DNA from: Cellulosilyticum sp. I15G10I2
GTDB taxonomy: Bacteria; Bacillota; Clostridia; Lachnospirales; Cellulosilyticaceae
Direction: 5' to 3'
DNA length: 64,000 bases
Assembly: GCF_900095725.1 (NCBI RefSeq)
Contig: NZ_FMMP01000028.1
Coordinates: 186,001 to 250,000, forward strand
Below, piece after piece: positions 1 through 7,598 of this stretch. Within the stretch, counting starts at the first letter, position 1; the number at the start of each line of letters is the position of its first letter. The position numbers were made by a program, and so were the translations under genes. The notes under the pieces were generated by a model. That model was not told where the DNA came from. It did not search any database and worked only from the letters and a program-made list of their open reading frames with translations.

Positions 1-821
1 ATATCCCCACCTAGTACATTTAATATTAGTTTCCTTTCTTCATCACTAAATGCATCATCATAAGGTAGAGTATCATTTTCATCTTCGCTTCCCATATATA
101 TGTACTGAGCAACATCCGAATATGCAGTTAAATCAAATTCCACTCCCGTAATCTCTTTTAAATCATATATTCCAATTGGATAGATTAATTGATATTCCAT
201 CAGATTTTCAATTGGCAAAATAGGCATACAGTTGACGCCTCCTGCAGCAACTCCTTTTACTCTTTTAGGATGAATTGCAGCAAATCTATTAACAAAATTC
301 CCAGATGCAGAAAATCCTGTCATTAATACTTCATCCCATATCTTTATCCCTCTTTTTTTAAGAAGTTTTTTCGTATTATCAAGCATGCCTATCAGCTGCA
401 AATCAATTCTTCCTAAATCTCCTTCTTTGTTCATAAGAGAATCTCTATCTAAAGCATGGGTGTACATCTCCCACTTGCTTTTAGGTCTGTCAAAAACAGG
501 TACTAACAATGGTATCTTTAGCTCTTTAGCGATTTGCACACTTAGGCCACCCTTTATCTTTTCAATTACATCTGCTTCATGCACTTTATGATCATCACTA
601 ACTGTTCCAGTGTTATTAGGTTCTACCAGCAAATAGTTGATATTTTCTCTATCAATATTATGTGGAATATACAAATAATAGTTTGTATAGAATCCTAAGT
701 CACTATCTGCTTTAACTTCTATTATTTGATCTTTATTACCAATTATTTTAATTATGAGAATTATGATAATAGATATTAATATTGATAGCAAGCCAATTAT
801 AGTTATCAGTTTTCTACTCAT
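1..821 (-). CDS. Alpha/beta hydrolase, membrane-anchored (3' end outside window)
   Basis: Partial gene: 273 codons are visible and the C-terminus runs off the left edge. The start at 821 is preceded by a GGAGG ribosome site. Residues about 5-27 are one hydrophobic segment (signal anchor), so the enzyme part should be extracytoplasmic or surface bound. The motif GFSASG at 169-174 is the nucleophile elbow seen in a group of alpha/beta hydrolases resembling poly(3-hydroxybutyrate) depolymerases and esterases, with Ser171 the likely nucleophile. The acid and histidine of the triad would lie in the missing part. It is the leftmost cassette gene seen: its 5' end abuts the attC at 854-938. Substrate unknown. 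Confidence 0.8.
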   Translation of the reverse strand, partial: MSRKLITIIGLLSILISIIIILIIKIIGNKDQIIEVKADSDLGFYTNYYLYIPHNIDRENINYLLVEPNNTGTVSDDHKVHEADVIEKIKGGLSVQIAKELKIPLLVPVFDRPKSKWEMYTHALDRDSLMNKEGDLGRIDLQLIGMLDNTKKLLKKRGIKIWDEVLMTGFSASGNFVNRFAAIHPKRVKGVAAGGVNCMPILPIENLMEYQLIYPIGIYDLKEITGVEFDLTAYSDVAQYIYMGSEDENDTLPYDDAFSDEERKLILNVLGGD

Positions 822-853
822 TTTATTCCTCCAATTGGATAGTGAATTATTGC

Positions 854-938
854 GTATAACATCTCCGTATTCAAGATGCCATAGACACTTAGCCAGACTT
901 AGCTTAGTGTCTATGGCATCTTGAACACATTGTTAGGC
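854..938 (-). other. attC site, short single-hairpin type
   Basis: Boxes GTATAAC and GTTAGGC bound an 85-bp site. Between them TTCAAGATGCCATAGACACT pairs perfectly with its complement near 911-925, giving one simple long hairpin instead of the branched fold seen elsewhere. It belongs to the cassette of the acetyltransferase at 1004-1462 and resembles a shortened form of the sites at 15359 and 25898. Confidence 0.8.
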
Positions 939-1003
939 GGTTGATACTATGGATCCTTACTAAAGTCAAAGCAATAACTATCATCTCTACTTAATGATTG
1001 ATA

Positions 1004-1462
1004 TCATTCTACTTCTTTTGCATATTTAAACATTGTTAGTATATCTGAATGCTTGTATTCTCCTACCTTAATATATCCCATCTTTTGATAAAAATAATGA
1101 TTTCTTACACTCTCAAACGGAGTAATCAATTCCCATTTTTTAGCTTTAGTATTATCTTTTTCGATAAATTCAATGGCTTTCTGACCTATTCCAAGATTAT
1201 GGAATTCTGGAACAATACACAAAACTCTTAAATAATAATTTTCTTCATCTATTTTACGAATTATTATGTCCCCAACTATCTCACAACTACATTCAATAAC
1301 ATAAACTATACAATTACTTATGTAATTAAACATGTCTTCTTTTGATTCGTTATAAGACGGGCATTCATTATACTTTATATAATCCTCATGAAAACTTCTA
1401 TTTTGCACCTCAATTAACTTATCTATATCCTCAATAACTGCCCTTCTAAAATTTATATTCAT
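1004..1462 (-). CDS. GNAT-family N-acetyltransferase
   Basis: A 152-residue protein of normal length for a single GNAT domain, predicted to move an acetyl group from acetyl-CoA to an amine. The acetyl-CoA loop is visible as HNLGIGQK at about 88-95, after the strand RVLCIVPEF, and the C-terminal FYQKMGY stretch is typical of the fold. I chose the ATG at 1462 (MNINFRRAV) because family similarity begins there; an upstream ATG at 1501 would add 13 residues that overlap the next attC box. Substrate unknown; GNAT proteins are the most common cargo of this array. Confidence 0.8.
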   Translation of the reverse strand: MNINFRRAVIEDIDKLIEVQNRSFHEDYIKYNECPSYNESKEDMFNYISNCIVYVIECSCEIVGDIIIRKIDEENYYLRVLCIVPEFHNLGIGQKAIEFIEKDNTKAKKWELITPFESVRNHYFYQKMGYIKVGEYKHSDILTMFKYAKEVE

Positions 1463-1499
1463 CAGAATGTGCCCTTTCTTAATCATAGTATTATCTATC

Positions 1500-1635
1500 A
1501 CCTAATGTCCCGGCACACAAGATGTTTCTCAGGACTAGATAGCTCTTATCTTAAGCTGAGGAATGTGCTTTGGCTACAACTTCTAAAAAGGGGTAACCCT
1601 AATCAGTCAAAACGAACTTGAGTGCATTATTAGGT
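1500..1635 (-). other. Decayed attC site with altered core boxes
   Basis: Recognisable as the 136-bp branched type, but the boxes read ACCTAAT and ATTAGGT instead of ending in AAC and starting with GTT. The outer arms (GGCACACAAG against CTTGAGTGC) and the second hairpin (GCTTTGGCT against AGTCAAAAC) are also eroded. It belongs to the hypothetical gene cassette at 1685-2074 and is probably inactive. Confidence 0.75.
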
Positions 1636-1684
1636 GATGTAGCATCCAAAAAACACCAATCAAAATAGTTTGTATGCTCAAGCT

Positions 1685-2074
1685 TTATAGTCGTAAAATA
1701 GAAATCTTACAATTACCTTTAAGGTCGAATTCTTCAATCTCATAATCTAGCGCTCCCTCTCTATATATGGCTTCATATATATTAGCTATATCCTCAAGTT
1801 TTCCTGTATAAGTCCTCCATCCATGATCTGGCAGTTCTACTACTACATTCTTTGAACCCGGATAGGTTTGACTAATAATATCAAATGAATAATCATACTT
1901 TCCTTCAAACTCTCCTATCACATAATCAAAACTATTATTAGCCCAATTAAACCCTAAACCCTTAAGTTCCGCTTTAGAATATAATTGTGTCATGAAATTC
2001 CAAAATTCTCCAATAGCATCAAATTGTTGATTGTTAGTACAATCAAATCGTATCAGTATACCATTAAATCTCAT
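1685..2074 (-). CDS. Hypothetical cassette protein, 129 aa
   Basis: I do not recognise the family. The start at 2074 (MRFNGILIRF) follows an AAGAGGTG ribosome site; a longer reading from 2134 would run back into the neighbouring attC remnant. The protein is acidic, has no membrane segment or signal peptide, and ends in alternating strands (EEFDLKGNCKISILRL), so it is probably a small cytoplasmic alpha/beta protein. Visible patches are GEFWNFMTQLYSKAE and VELPDHGWRTYTG. It is alone in its cassette. Function unknown. Confidence 0.6.
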   Translation of the reverse strand: MRFNGILIRFDCTNNQQFDAIGEFWNFMTQLYSKAELKGLGFNWANNSFDYVIGEFEGKYDYSFDIISQTYPGSKNVVVELPDHGWRTYTGKLEDIANIYEAIYREGALDYEIEEFDLKGNCKISILRL

Positions 2075-2138
2075 GTTACACCTCTTTCTTCGTTGAATAT
2101 AACTATAATTCCTACAAAAAGAATCACTACGCAATGTT

Positions 2139-2190
2139 ACCTAATGTCTCCGTATCTCCGTCCCTCTAAAGTGTACTTACAGTTTTTTTA
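2139..2190 (-). other. Truncated attC remnant
   Basis: ACCTAAT followed by GTCTCCGTATCTCCG and CCTCTAAAGTGTACT matches the left half of the 115-bp attC type (compare 10003 and 17949), but the right half and its GTTRRRY box are missing. It should not be recombinogenic. Sequence from 2191 to 2278 is AT-rich and non-coding. Confidence 0.6.
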
Positions 2191-2203
2191 CTGAAAAATC
2201 CAC

Positions 2204-2300
2204 CTTACAAAATGCCCATTCCACTCATAATCTCACTGACAAATTGGAATTTGTAATACTATTAATAATAGACTATTATTAATAGTCTATTATTACCTTT
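2204..2300. repeat. Non-coding stretch with two short palindromes
   Basis: ACAAATT-GG-AATTTGT at about 2239-2254 and an AATAATAGACTATTATT-type inverted repeat across 2265-2296 are both visible. The first, with its flanks, recurs in diverged form at about 13,965-13,982. The second overlaps the end of the gene at 2279-2503 and could act as a weak terminator. Confidence 0.4.
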
Positions 2301-2503
2301 CTACACCCTTCGCAAACATATGCTGTGTGACTTATCTGCCATTCATTACAATCAACTAATACAATCCCATTATGTTTTTCAATTATATTATTGCTAACAA
2401 TAAACTTTACTTTTTCCTCATCAGGCAACCAGAACAATCCCGCACCTGCTCTTGCACCTATCTTTCCAAATTTCATCTCGTTACCGCACATTGGACAATT
2501 CAT
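2279..2503 (-). CDS. Small zinc-ribbon protein (DUF6487-like)
   Basis: A 74-residue protein with two cysteine pairs, C3-P-M-C6 at the N-terminus and C64-E-G-C67 near the C-terminus, which together suggest a four-cysteine zinc site. The stretch between is typical of short PF20097-type proteins that follow a CPxCG start. Such proteins are cytoplasmic and have no assigned function. The gene shares a cassette with the acetyltransferase relic at 2541-2700, and no attC separates the two, so a deletion seems to have fused two cassettes. Confidence 0.7.
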   Translation of the reverse strand: MNCPMCGNEMKFGKIGARAGAGLFWLPDEEKVKFIVSNNIIEKHNGIVLVDCNEWQISHTAYVCEGCRKVIIDY

Positions 2504-2540
2504 GGTTATTCCTCCTGTGGATTTCTTTTTATATTTTTCC

Positions 2541-2700
2541 TTTTATCTTAAATCTTAGTAATCTCCTTCACAAATTTCTATTTTACCTACATGTTATAGG
2601 TATTATATGATTAAAAATCCATTTTCCTACTGTCTCGACGTGAATTGGATAACTTACTATATTTTCGATTTCAAGTATACTCCCTCTCATTTGTCCCCCT
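2541..2700 (-). pseudogene. Decayed 5' fragment of a GNAT cassette gene
   Basis: Read from 2700 it gives MRGSILEIENIVSYPIH, then ETVGKWIFN. This is nearly the N-terminus of the intact acetyltransferase at 26881-27354 (MRGSMLEIENIVSNPIH, ETVAKWVFN). Similarity then fades through stop codons and shifts to about residue 47 of the intact copy. The leader at 2701-2871 also matches 27355-27535 closely, up to and including the cassette boundary box. This is therefore a second copy of that cassette that has lost its 3' part and its attC. Confidence 0.75.
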
Positions 2701-2864
2701 TTTATTCGATGTTTTTTAGAATATTTTTTCGCTACATTTATTTTGCTTTTTAGTCACATCTTGTATAATCTACTAAACAATCAATGCCAAATATCAAGAA
2801 AACTACGGCTACTTACAATGACCTTGCGACCCAAAAGAACAACCACGAAATGAGGGGGAATTAC

Positions 2865-2940
2865 GTATAACATCTGTGATTCCATGCGCCCTCGAAGTAT
2901 GAGAGGGTGTGCGTAGCGCACTGGAATCAACTTGTTATAC
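2865..2940 (-). other. attC site, 76-bp branched type
   Basis: Boxes GTATAAC and GTTATAC. The outer stem TGATTCCA pairs with TGGAATCA, and it encloses two hairpins, CCCTC with GAGGG and GTGCGTAGCGCAC. It is a compact version of the branched fold and belongs to the acetyltransferase cassette at 2986-3438. Confidence 0.8.
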
Positions 2941-2985
2941 GAAGCCCGACTGGTTTTCTTCATATTTCATCTGATACAAATTAAA

Positions 2986-3438
2986 TCAAAGCTTCATTAT
3001 AAATCCAGTCTTAATATCATCCCTAAATCCTGAACTTCTATAAAAATTAAGTGTTTCATCCTTCTTTGAACTTGTTAACACCATTACCTTATAACAATTA
3101 TTATTCATTGCTACTTCTACTGCCTTTTTTATTACCTGCTTTCCAAATCCTTTGTTCCTATATTTCTTATGTGTAACTACATTCTCAATTAAGCCATAAG
3201 GTCTAGCACACCTTGTTAGGTTCTTAATAATTGTAATGTTACATGTTGCTATTAAGATGCCCTCTTTTTCTACAACTATATAATATAAATTAGGGTTATT
3301 ATATATTGAATCCCATAATTTTTTCAGCTCCTCATTATCTTCCAGCTCTGGATCACTATTGTCAAAGTGCTTGTATAAATCTAACAAAGCTCTAAGTTCG
3401 TCATATCTAATGAATCTTATATTGTAATCAGCACTCAT
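2986..3438 (-). CDS. GNAT-family N-acetyltransferase, cassette copy 1
   Basis: A 150-residue GNAT protein. The acetyl-CoA loop RNKGFGKQ lies at 94-101, preceded by the strand GLIENVVTHKKY and followed by the LNFYRSSGF stretch typical of the family. The ATG at 3438 has an AGATGGAGGCAGATC-type leader with a GGAGG site. A second copy lies at 19984-20436; the two proteins differ at nine of 150 positions. Leader sequences up to the cassette boundary are also shared, so a whole cassette was duplicated. The attC sites attached to the two copies differ. Substrate unknown. Confidence 0.85.
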   Translation of the reverse strand: MSADYNIRFIRYDELRALLDLYKHFDNSDPELEDNEELKKLWDSIYNNPNLYYIVVEKEGILIATCNITIIKNLTRCARPYGLIENVVTHKKYRNKGFGKQVIKKAVEVAMNNNCYKVMVLTSSKKDETLNFYRSSGFRDDIKTGFIMKL

Positions 3439-3493
3439 GATCTGCCTCCATTATCTTTTTATCCTACCTATTTCCTAATGTAGAGGGGGTGTT

Positions 3494-3537
3494 GCATAAC
3501 GTCTCCGTACTCCAGACACCCGAGTATTTTGTTATAT
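3494..3537 (-). other. Very short attC-like site (44 bp)
   Basis: Boxes GCATAAC and GTTATAT are only 44 bp apart. A short stem, GTACTC with GAGTAT, lies between them. It looks like an internal deletion derivative of a GTATTCAAG or GTACTC-type site. It belongs to the glyoxalase-like cassette at 3572-4231. Activity is doubtful because little of the inner stem remains. Confidence 0.55.
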
Positions 3538-3571
3538 GGTGTTATGCACGGAAGTTAGCTATGGTCTAGAT

Positions 3572-4231
3572 CTACCATTTGAAAATTAATGGTAAGTGAG
3601 GTCTAAAGTCCTTAGATTGATTCAATACTCCTTTGTCAAACTCTAACACCATAAGATTTTCCTTATCTTTTTTAATATGTACATTACCAAGATCGTTTAA
3701 TATATAAGCTGTTTCAGATAAGTCATCTTCTACATTTATATACACACTAACGGATGTAACTTCCTTTAAGGGTATACTGTGTTTCATTGGTTCTCTTTCT
3801 TTATCAGCTGTATCCTTCCTATTAGCAAAAGATAGATAGAAATACATCGGCTCACTCAATGGTGTACCATCAGCCACTTGAATCTTGAGTACCTCTGGCA
3901 AATAAGCTGGATGATAATCCCAAGTTTTAAATGGTACAAATCCCTCTTTTTCTATTGTAGGTCTAAACCCAACTCCGAATGGACAAACCTTATTCACAGT
4001 AGCTAAACATCTTTCATAGAGTCTCATTGGTTTAGTACGCTTGTTTTGCACCTCTGTAAGATCTTCAATCCATAAAAGCTCTACCATCATATTCTGAAAA
4101 TAAAATCTTCTATTTGCAGTTCCTTGTCCCAAGTGAGTATTCTGAGACCCTTCTATAAGACCAAAATCTACAAGCAAATCACCCTCTGGAGCTTTCTTCT
4201 TTGTACAAATAAAAATATGATCAACTTCCAA
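3572..4231 (-). CDS. Glyoxalase-like (VOC superfamily) protein
   Basis: A 219-residue protein. The N-terminus MEVDHIFICTKKKAPEGDLL and the segment GSQNTHLGQGTANRRFYFQN followed by VELLWIED match the VOC family with a glyoxalase-like domain (PF13468 type). These are metal-dependent or metal-free ring-opening, isomerase or binding proteins. The first half carries the conserved VOC strand pair; the second half (about 130-219) is a less conserved second module. Cytoplasmic, with no signal. The start at 4231 has an AGAGGGGA site. The substrate cannot be told. Single gene in its cassette. Confidence 0.75.
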   Translation of the reverse strand: MEVDHIFICTKKKAPEGDLLVDFGLIEGSQNTHLGQGTANRRFYFQNMMVELLWIEDLTEVQNKRTKPMRLYERCLATVNKVCPFGVGFRPTIEKEGFVPFKTWDYHPAYLPEVLKIQVADGTPLSEPMYFYLSFANRKDTADKEREPMKHSIPLKEVTSVSVYINVEDDLSETAYILNDLGNVHIKKDKENLMVLEFDKGVLNQSKDFRPHLPLIFKW

Positions 4232-4276
4232 ATGACTTCCCCTCTCTACATATTAAATGCAATAGTGCACAATATC

Positions 4277-4407
4277 ATATAACGTCTCCGTATGACTGAC
4301 ATGGCAGAGACTTAGATAGAACTCTTATCTTGGGCTGAGAAATGTGCTTTGCTTCTTCGAAGGTATGACTCAAAATAGGCAAAGCGAACTTGAGTGCATT
4401 GTTATAC
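4277..4407 (-). other. attC site, chimeric arms
   Basis: Boxes ATATAAC and GTTATAC, 131 bp. The right half is the common type (GCAAAGCGAACTTGAGTGC), but the left arm reads CGTATGACTGACATGGCAGAG and does not pair with it. It therefore looks like a recombinant of two attC families. It belongs to the methyltransferase cassette at 4428-5243. Confidence 0.75.
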
Positions 4408-4427
4408 GAATTATTCTTTATCCCATG

Positions 4428-5243
4428 TTATTTTTTAGCTTCAACAAACATAACATCTTTACTTGCAAACGTATTCTCAGTAATTAAATTATTATTGGTA
4501 GAAACCAGCTTAAACTTATTTTTATTTAATAATTTTTCTATTTTACTAATAGTATAATAGTTATCCCATGTAATATATTCTCTAGGTTTTTTATCCTTCT
4601 CAATTATTACAGTTTTTGTTCCCCAAATATTTTGTTCAACAAAATGTTTTACCTCTTCTAATAATAAGTGGGGGACACTGCTCCAAAAGTCTTCACCAGT
4701 TGAATACCGCCAATCTCTATTCTCCTTTTTGTTATCACACAGACCAGGTTTAAAAACGTCAAATATAAAAACACCATCATCATTTAATATATTGTAGATT
4801 TTATCTAACAAAATTTCCTGTTCGGTAGGAATTAAAGCTCCAAAGTCACAATAAATACATATTACTGCATCATACCCAGTACCAATATCTTCTTTTAAAT
4901 AATCTTTACAAAAATAACTTATTGGTAAGCCTTCTTCTATGGCTTTATTTTGTGCATAGGATATGGAACATTTTGATATATCAACACCAGTAATAGAATA
5001 TCCATTCTTTGATAATAATGAAGAATACAAGCCAGGCCCACATCCCAAATCTAGAACCTTGCTGTTTTTAGGTATTTTAGTTTCTATCCACTTAATTGTC
5101 TTATTAATAGTATTTATGTTCCTACTTGCTGCATCATTATCTAAATCAAGATGCGCAGCTAACATATTTTTTGATATATAACCATCTGTCCATATAGAAT
5201 CTTTACTTCTTTGATAAAGTTTTAATTCATTATTAATATTCAC
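4428..5243 (-). CDS. SAM-dependent class I methyltransferase
   Basis: 271 residues. Motif I KVLDLGCGPGLYS (63-74) binds S-adenosylmethionine in the Rossmann-like fold. GYSITGVDISK is motif II and the GYDAVICIYCDFGAL stretch is motif IV. The C-terminal half, with a DNYYTISKIEKLL region, is probably substrate specific. Length fits free-standing small-molecule methyltransferases. Soluble, cytoplasmic. The substrate is not evident. It is the only gene of its cassette. Confidence 0.85.
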   Translation of the reverse strand: MNINNELKLYQRSKDSIWTDGYISKNMLAAHLDLDNDAASRNINTINKTIKWIETKIPKNSKVLDLGCGPGLYSSLLSKNGYSITGVDISKCSISYAQNKAIEEGLPISYFCKDYLKEDIGTGYDAVICIYCDFGALIPTEQEILLDKIYNILNDDGVFIFDVFKPGLCDNKKENRDWRYSTGEDFWSSVPHLLLEEVKHFVEQNIWGTKTVIIEKDKKPREYITWDNYYTISKIEKLLNKNKFKLVSTNNNLITENTFASKDVMFVEAKK

Positions 5244-5273
5244 TATTTTACATCCTTCCTAAAGAGAAATTTC

Positions 5274-5408
5274 GTCTAACGTTTCATACTTGCGACGTTC
5301 CACAGCCTTAGATAGCTCTTATCTTAGGTTGTGGAATGTGCTTTGATTTCAACCTTTAAAAAGGTGTGTCCGTAATCAGTCAAAGCGAACTTGAGTGCAT
5401 TGTTATCT
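5274..5408 (-). other. attC site, 135-bp branched type
   Basis: Boxes GTCTAAC and GTTATCT. The right arm is the standard CTTGAGTGC, but the left arm is ATACTTGCGACG, so the outer stem is imperfect. The first hairpin (TTAGATAGCTCTTATCTTAG) is intact. It belongs to the two-gene cassette 5450-6631. Confidence 0.8.
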
Positions 5409-5449
5409 GACGTTACACGCTGAAAGACCCACTAGTTATAAGATTATAC

Positions 5450-5794
5450 TTATAATAAATTTGTGATAAAATATAGTACGCTAATGGACAGCACCCCTAA
5501 GCCAAGCCATACATAGCCATTTATGTTAAGCCTACTTTTTTTGTTAGGTAGTTGTACATCTATACCTTCAATCACAGTCCTTTCGTTTTGCTCTTGTTTT
5601 TTCTCAATAAGAATATAATCTGTGCTTACATTATAAATTTCTCCAATGTGAATAATGTTATTAATATCGGGACTTGATTGACCCGATTCCCATTTAGAAA
5701 TTGCCTGCCTTGAAACACCTAATTTGTTTGCCAGTTCTTCCTGCGACAGTCCTGCTTTCTTTCTGAGTGTTAGCAACCTTTCGCATAAATCCAT
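5450..5794 (-). CDS. HTH (Xre-type) regulator with C-terminal membrane segment
   Basis: 114 residues. Residues 5-60 form a Cro/CI-type helix-turn-helix (LRKKAGLSQEELANKLGVSR, then QAISKWESGQSSPD). A charged linker follows, and residues 93-112 form one hydrophobic segment, so the regulator is probably tethered to the membrane. Short HTH-plus-membrane proteins of this kind are common in Firmicutes and often control a neighbouring gene. Here the neighbour in the same cassette is the TraB-like protein, 24 bp upstream. The target is not known. Confidence 0.8.
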   Translation of the reverse strand: MDLCERLLTLRKKAGLSQEELANKLGVSRQAISKWESGQSSPDINNIIHIGEIYNVSTDYILIEKKQEQNERTVIEGIDVQLPNKKSRLNINGYVWLGLGVLSISVLYFITNLL

Positions 5795-5818
5795 GTTTAT
5801 TCATCCCTTCTAATAATA

Positions 5819-6631
5819 CTATTTATAAAGCTTTTCTTTACTAAGGATTTCGTTCAAGAAATGCTCACTACTTTCCGCCATACTTTTGCTCAATTCAAGC
5901 CAATAATCAATTTCATTTTGAGATAAATCTTGATTCCTTTCAATTTCATCAATAAAATCTGTTTTGAGATAATTGATTTTACTTCTATATGTTTCTTTCA
6001 TTGTTTTTGGATAATGAAATAATTCAGCACTTACTACACTGCAGCTTTCCCAAAAATCTATTAACTTGATTTTATTATATCCTTCACATATAAACCGCTT
6101 TGTTTGAGCAACTCGGTGAGTCATTCCACAAATGATCAGCACTTTCCCTCTATCAGGCAACAGTGCCTGTATATTTTTATATATCTCATCATCGCGCAGA
6201 CGGTCATAAGCAGTATTAAAGCTATTGTTAGCTCTCATATTTGGAGCGCTACACCACCAATCAATTCCCTTTACAGGTATGTTATTTTCATTTGCATAAC
6301 ACCATGAAAAAATCATTTCCGACGGTCCATCTAAAGCTTTAAAAGAATCGAAGATTTCCTGTCTGGTTTCTATAAGCAATAAGTCTGGCTTTATGGTGTC
6401 AATCGCATACTTAATATCTGCCAATGAATAGTTATAGTTTTTTTGATAATGGGCTGAATGGATCGTCCCTAAGATGTATATTTCTTGCTCATCATTTATC
6501 TTTAGTAAGACGATATTATTTTCCTTTTGCACTCTTTGCCACGCATATATGAAGTACCTTCCTAAAACAATGAGAATTGTCAAAGTGGTTAAAAGCAGTA
6601 TTCGTTTCCAATATTGTTTAATAATTGACAT
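5819..6631 (-). CDS. TraB/GumN-family protein
   Basis: 270 residues with an N-terminal membrane anchor (about 10-29). The family motif GTIHSAH is at 55-61, LLLIETRQE at 85-92 and the second conserved CGMTHR at 168-173. These His/Glu residues form the proposed metal-binding site of the TraB/Tiki/GumN superfamily, which includes membrane-linked metalloproteases and pheromone-shutdown proteins. The active part should face outside the cell. It shares its cassette with a membrane-linked HTH regulator downstream, an uncommon two-gene cassette. Confidence 0.8.
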   Translation of the reverse strand: MSIIKQYWKRILLLTTLTILIVLGRYFIYAWQRVQKENNIVLLKINDEQEIYILGTIHSAHYQKNYNYSLADIKYAIDTIKPDLLLIETRQEIFDSFKALDGPSEMIFSWCYANENNIPVKGIDWWCSAPNMRANNSFNTAYDRLRDDEIYKNIQALLPDRGKVLIICGMTHRVAQTKRFICEGYNKIKLIDFWESCSVVSAELFHYPKTMKETYRSKINYLKTDFIDEIERNQDLSQNEIDYWLELSKSMAESSEHFLNEILSKEKLYK

Positions 6632-6787
6632 GTTTCATTCCCCCTTAGTTTAGCTTCATTATAGTAAAAACTAAGGTTGCGTACTACCAAGCACACTTTA
6701 TAATCTGTCAACCCATGGTTGCTTTTTCAAATAGTTCCTATTGCACAGTATGTAAATAATCTATGTTTTAAGCCTAGTACCAATGTC

Positions 6788-6923
6788 AGATAACGTTCTC
6801 GCACTCAAGACGTTTCTCAGCCCTAGATAGCTCTTATCTTGGGCTGAGGAATGTGCTTTGGCTGCAACTTCTAAAAAGGAATGCCCCTAACCAGCCAAAG
6901 CGAACTTGAGTGCATTGTTAGAT
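6788..6923 (-). other. attC site, 136-bp branched type
   Basis: Boxes AGATAAC and GTTAGAT. The outer stem is GCACTCAAG with CTTGAGTGC, hairpin one is TCAGCCCTAGATA with TATCTTGGGCTGA, and hairpin two is GCTTTGGCT with AGCCAAAGC. It belongs to the acetyltransferase cassette at 6957-7532. Confidence 0.88.
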
Positions 6924-6956
6924 GATGGAATTGACGGAATATACCAACACCCCATC

Positions 6957-7532
6957 TTATAATGCGTTTAAATTAGTCTTTATAAGTACCGCAGTATCTT
7001 CAAATCCATAATCGCCATCTCCATATTCATTTAAGAATTCTGGAAGCAAAAATTCATTAATCGTTTTTTCTTTTTCATTTTCTTGTACTTTCTTAAAGCC
7101 AACTTTTTCATATGCTCTAACTGCACGATAATTTTTTATTGATGGTCTAATGATATAATCCTTAATATTGTAACTTGACTCCAAATAATCACATAATGCT
7201 TTCAAAGCTTTTGTTCCATTACCATTTCCACAGTATTCTTTTCCTTTAAGCCAAATGTCCAATTCAGCTTTCTGTGGTTTAAGATGAAAACAGGCATAAC
7301 ACAAACAACCTATATCTTTCCCATCATCTTGAATGATCATAACTGAACCTTTTCCCCTAGTTTCTTCTTGATAATAAAAATTCTCAAAACCTTCCTTAAA
7401 CTCCTCCCAACTTGGAATAGGGTTATTAGGATAATCTGGCTCACCCATATGCATTTGAGCTGTATCAGATAAGCAAAGCCATTCATATGTCTTATACTTT
7501 TCTGTTATATCAGCATGTCTAATTTTTATCAT
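6957..7532 (-). CDS. GNAT-family N-acetyltransferase
   Basis: 191 residues, longer than the minimal GNAT fold. The acetyl-CoA loop is GNGNGTKALKAL at about 101-112, preceded by KAELDIWLKGKEYC, and the family stretch YRAVRAYEKVGFKKVQ is at 138-153. The layout (WEEFKEGF region, then PSIKNYRAVRAYEKVGF) resembles AAC(6')- and RimJ-like members, but no substrate can be assigned. A drug-modifying role would be a guess. Alone in its cassette; start at 7532 with a GGGGAAAT leader. Confidence 0.8.
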   Translation of the reverse strand: MIKIRHADITEKYKTYEWLCLSDTAQMHMGEPDYPNNPIPSWEEFKEGFENFYYQEETRGKGSVMIIQDDGKDIGCLCYACFHLKPQKAELDIWLKGKEYCGNGNGTKALKALCDYLESSYNIKDYIIRPSIKNYRAVRAYEKVGFKKVQENEKEKTINEFLLPEFLNEYGDGDYGFEDTAVLIKTNLNAL

Positions 7533-7598
7533 GATTTATTTCCCCTTTTTACGCTGCTTAATAATAACAATACCCCAAAAAAACTAGTCAATTCTTTC

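Noticed and set aside
2781-2963. A 60-codon minus-strand frame
   Set aside because: It spans the attC at 2865-2940 and a duplicated cassette leader; no domain and no ribosome site.
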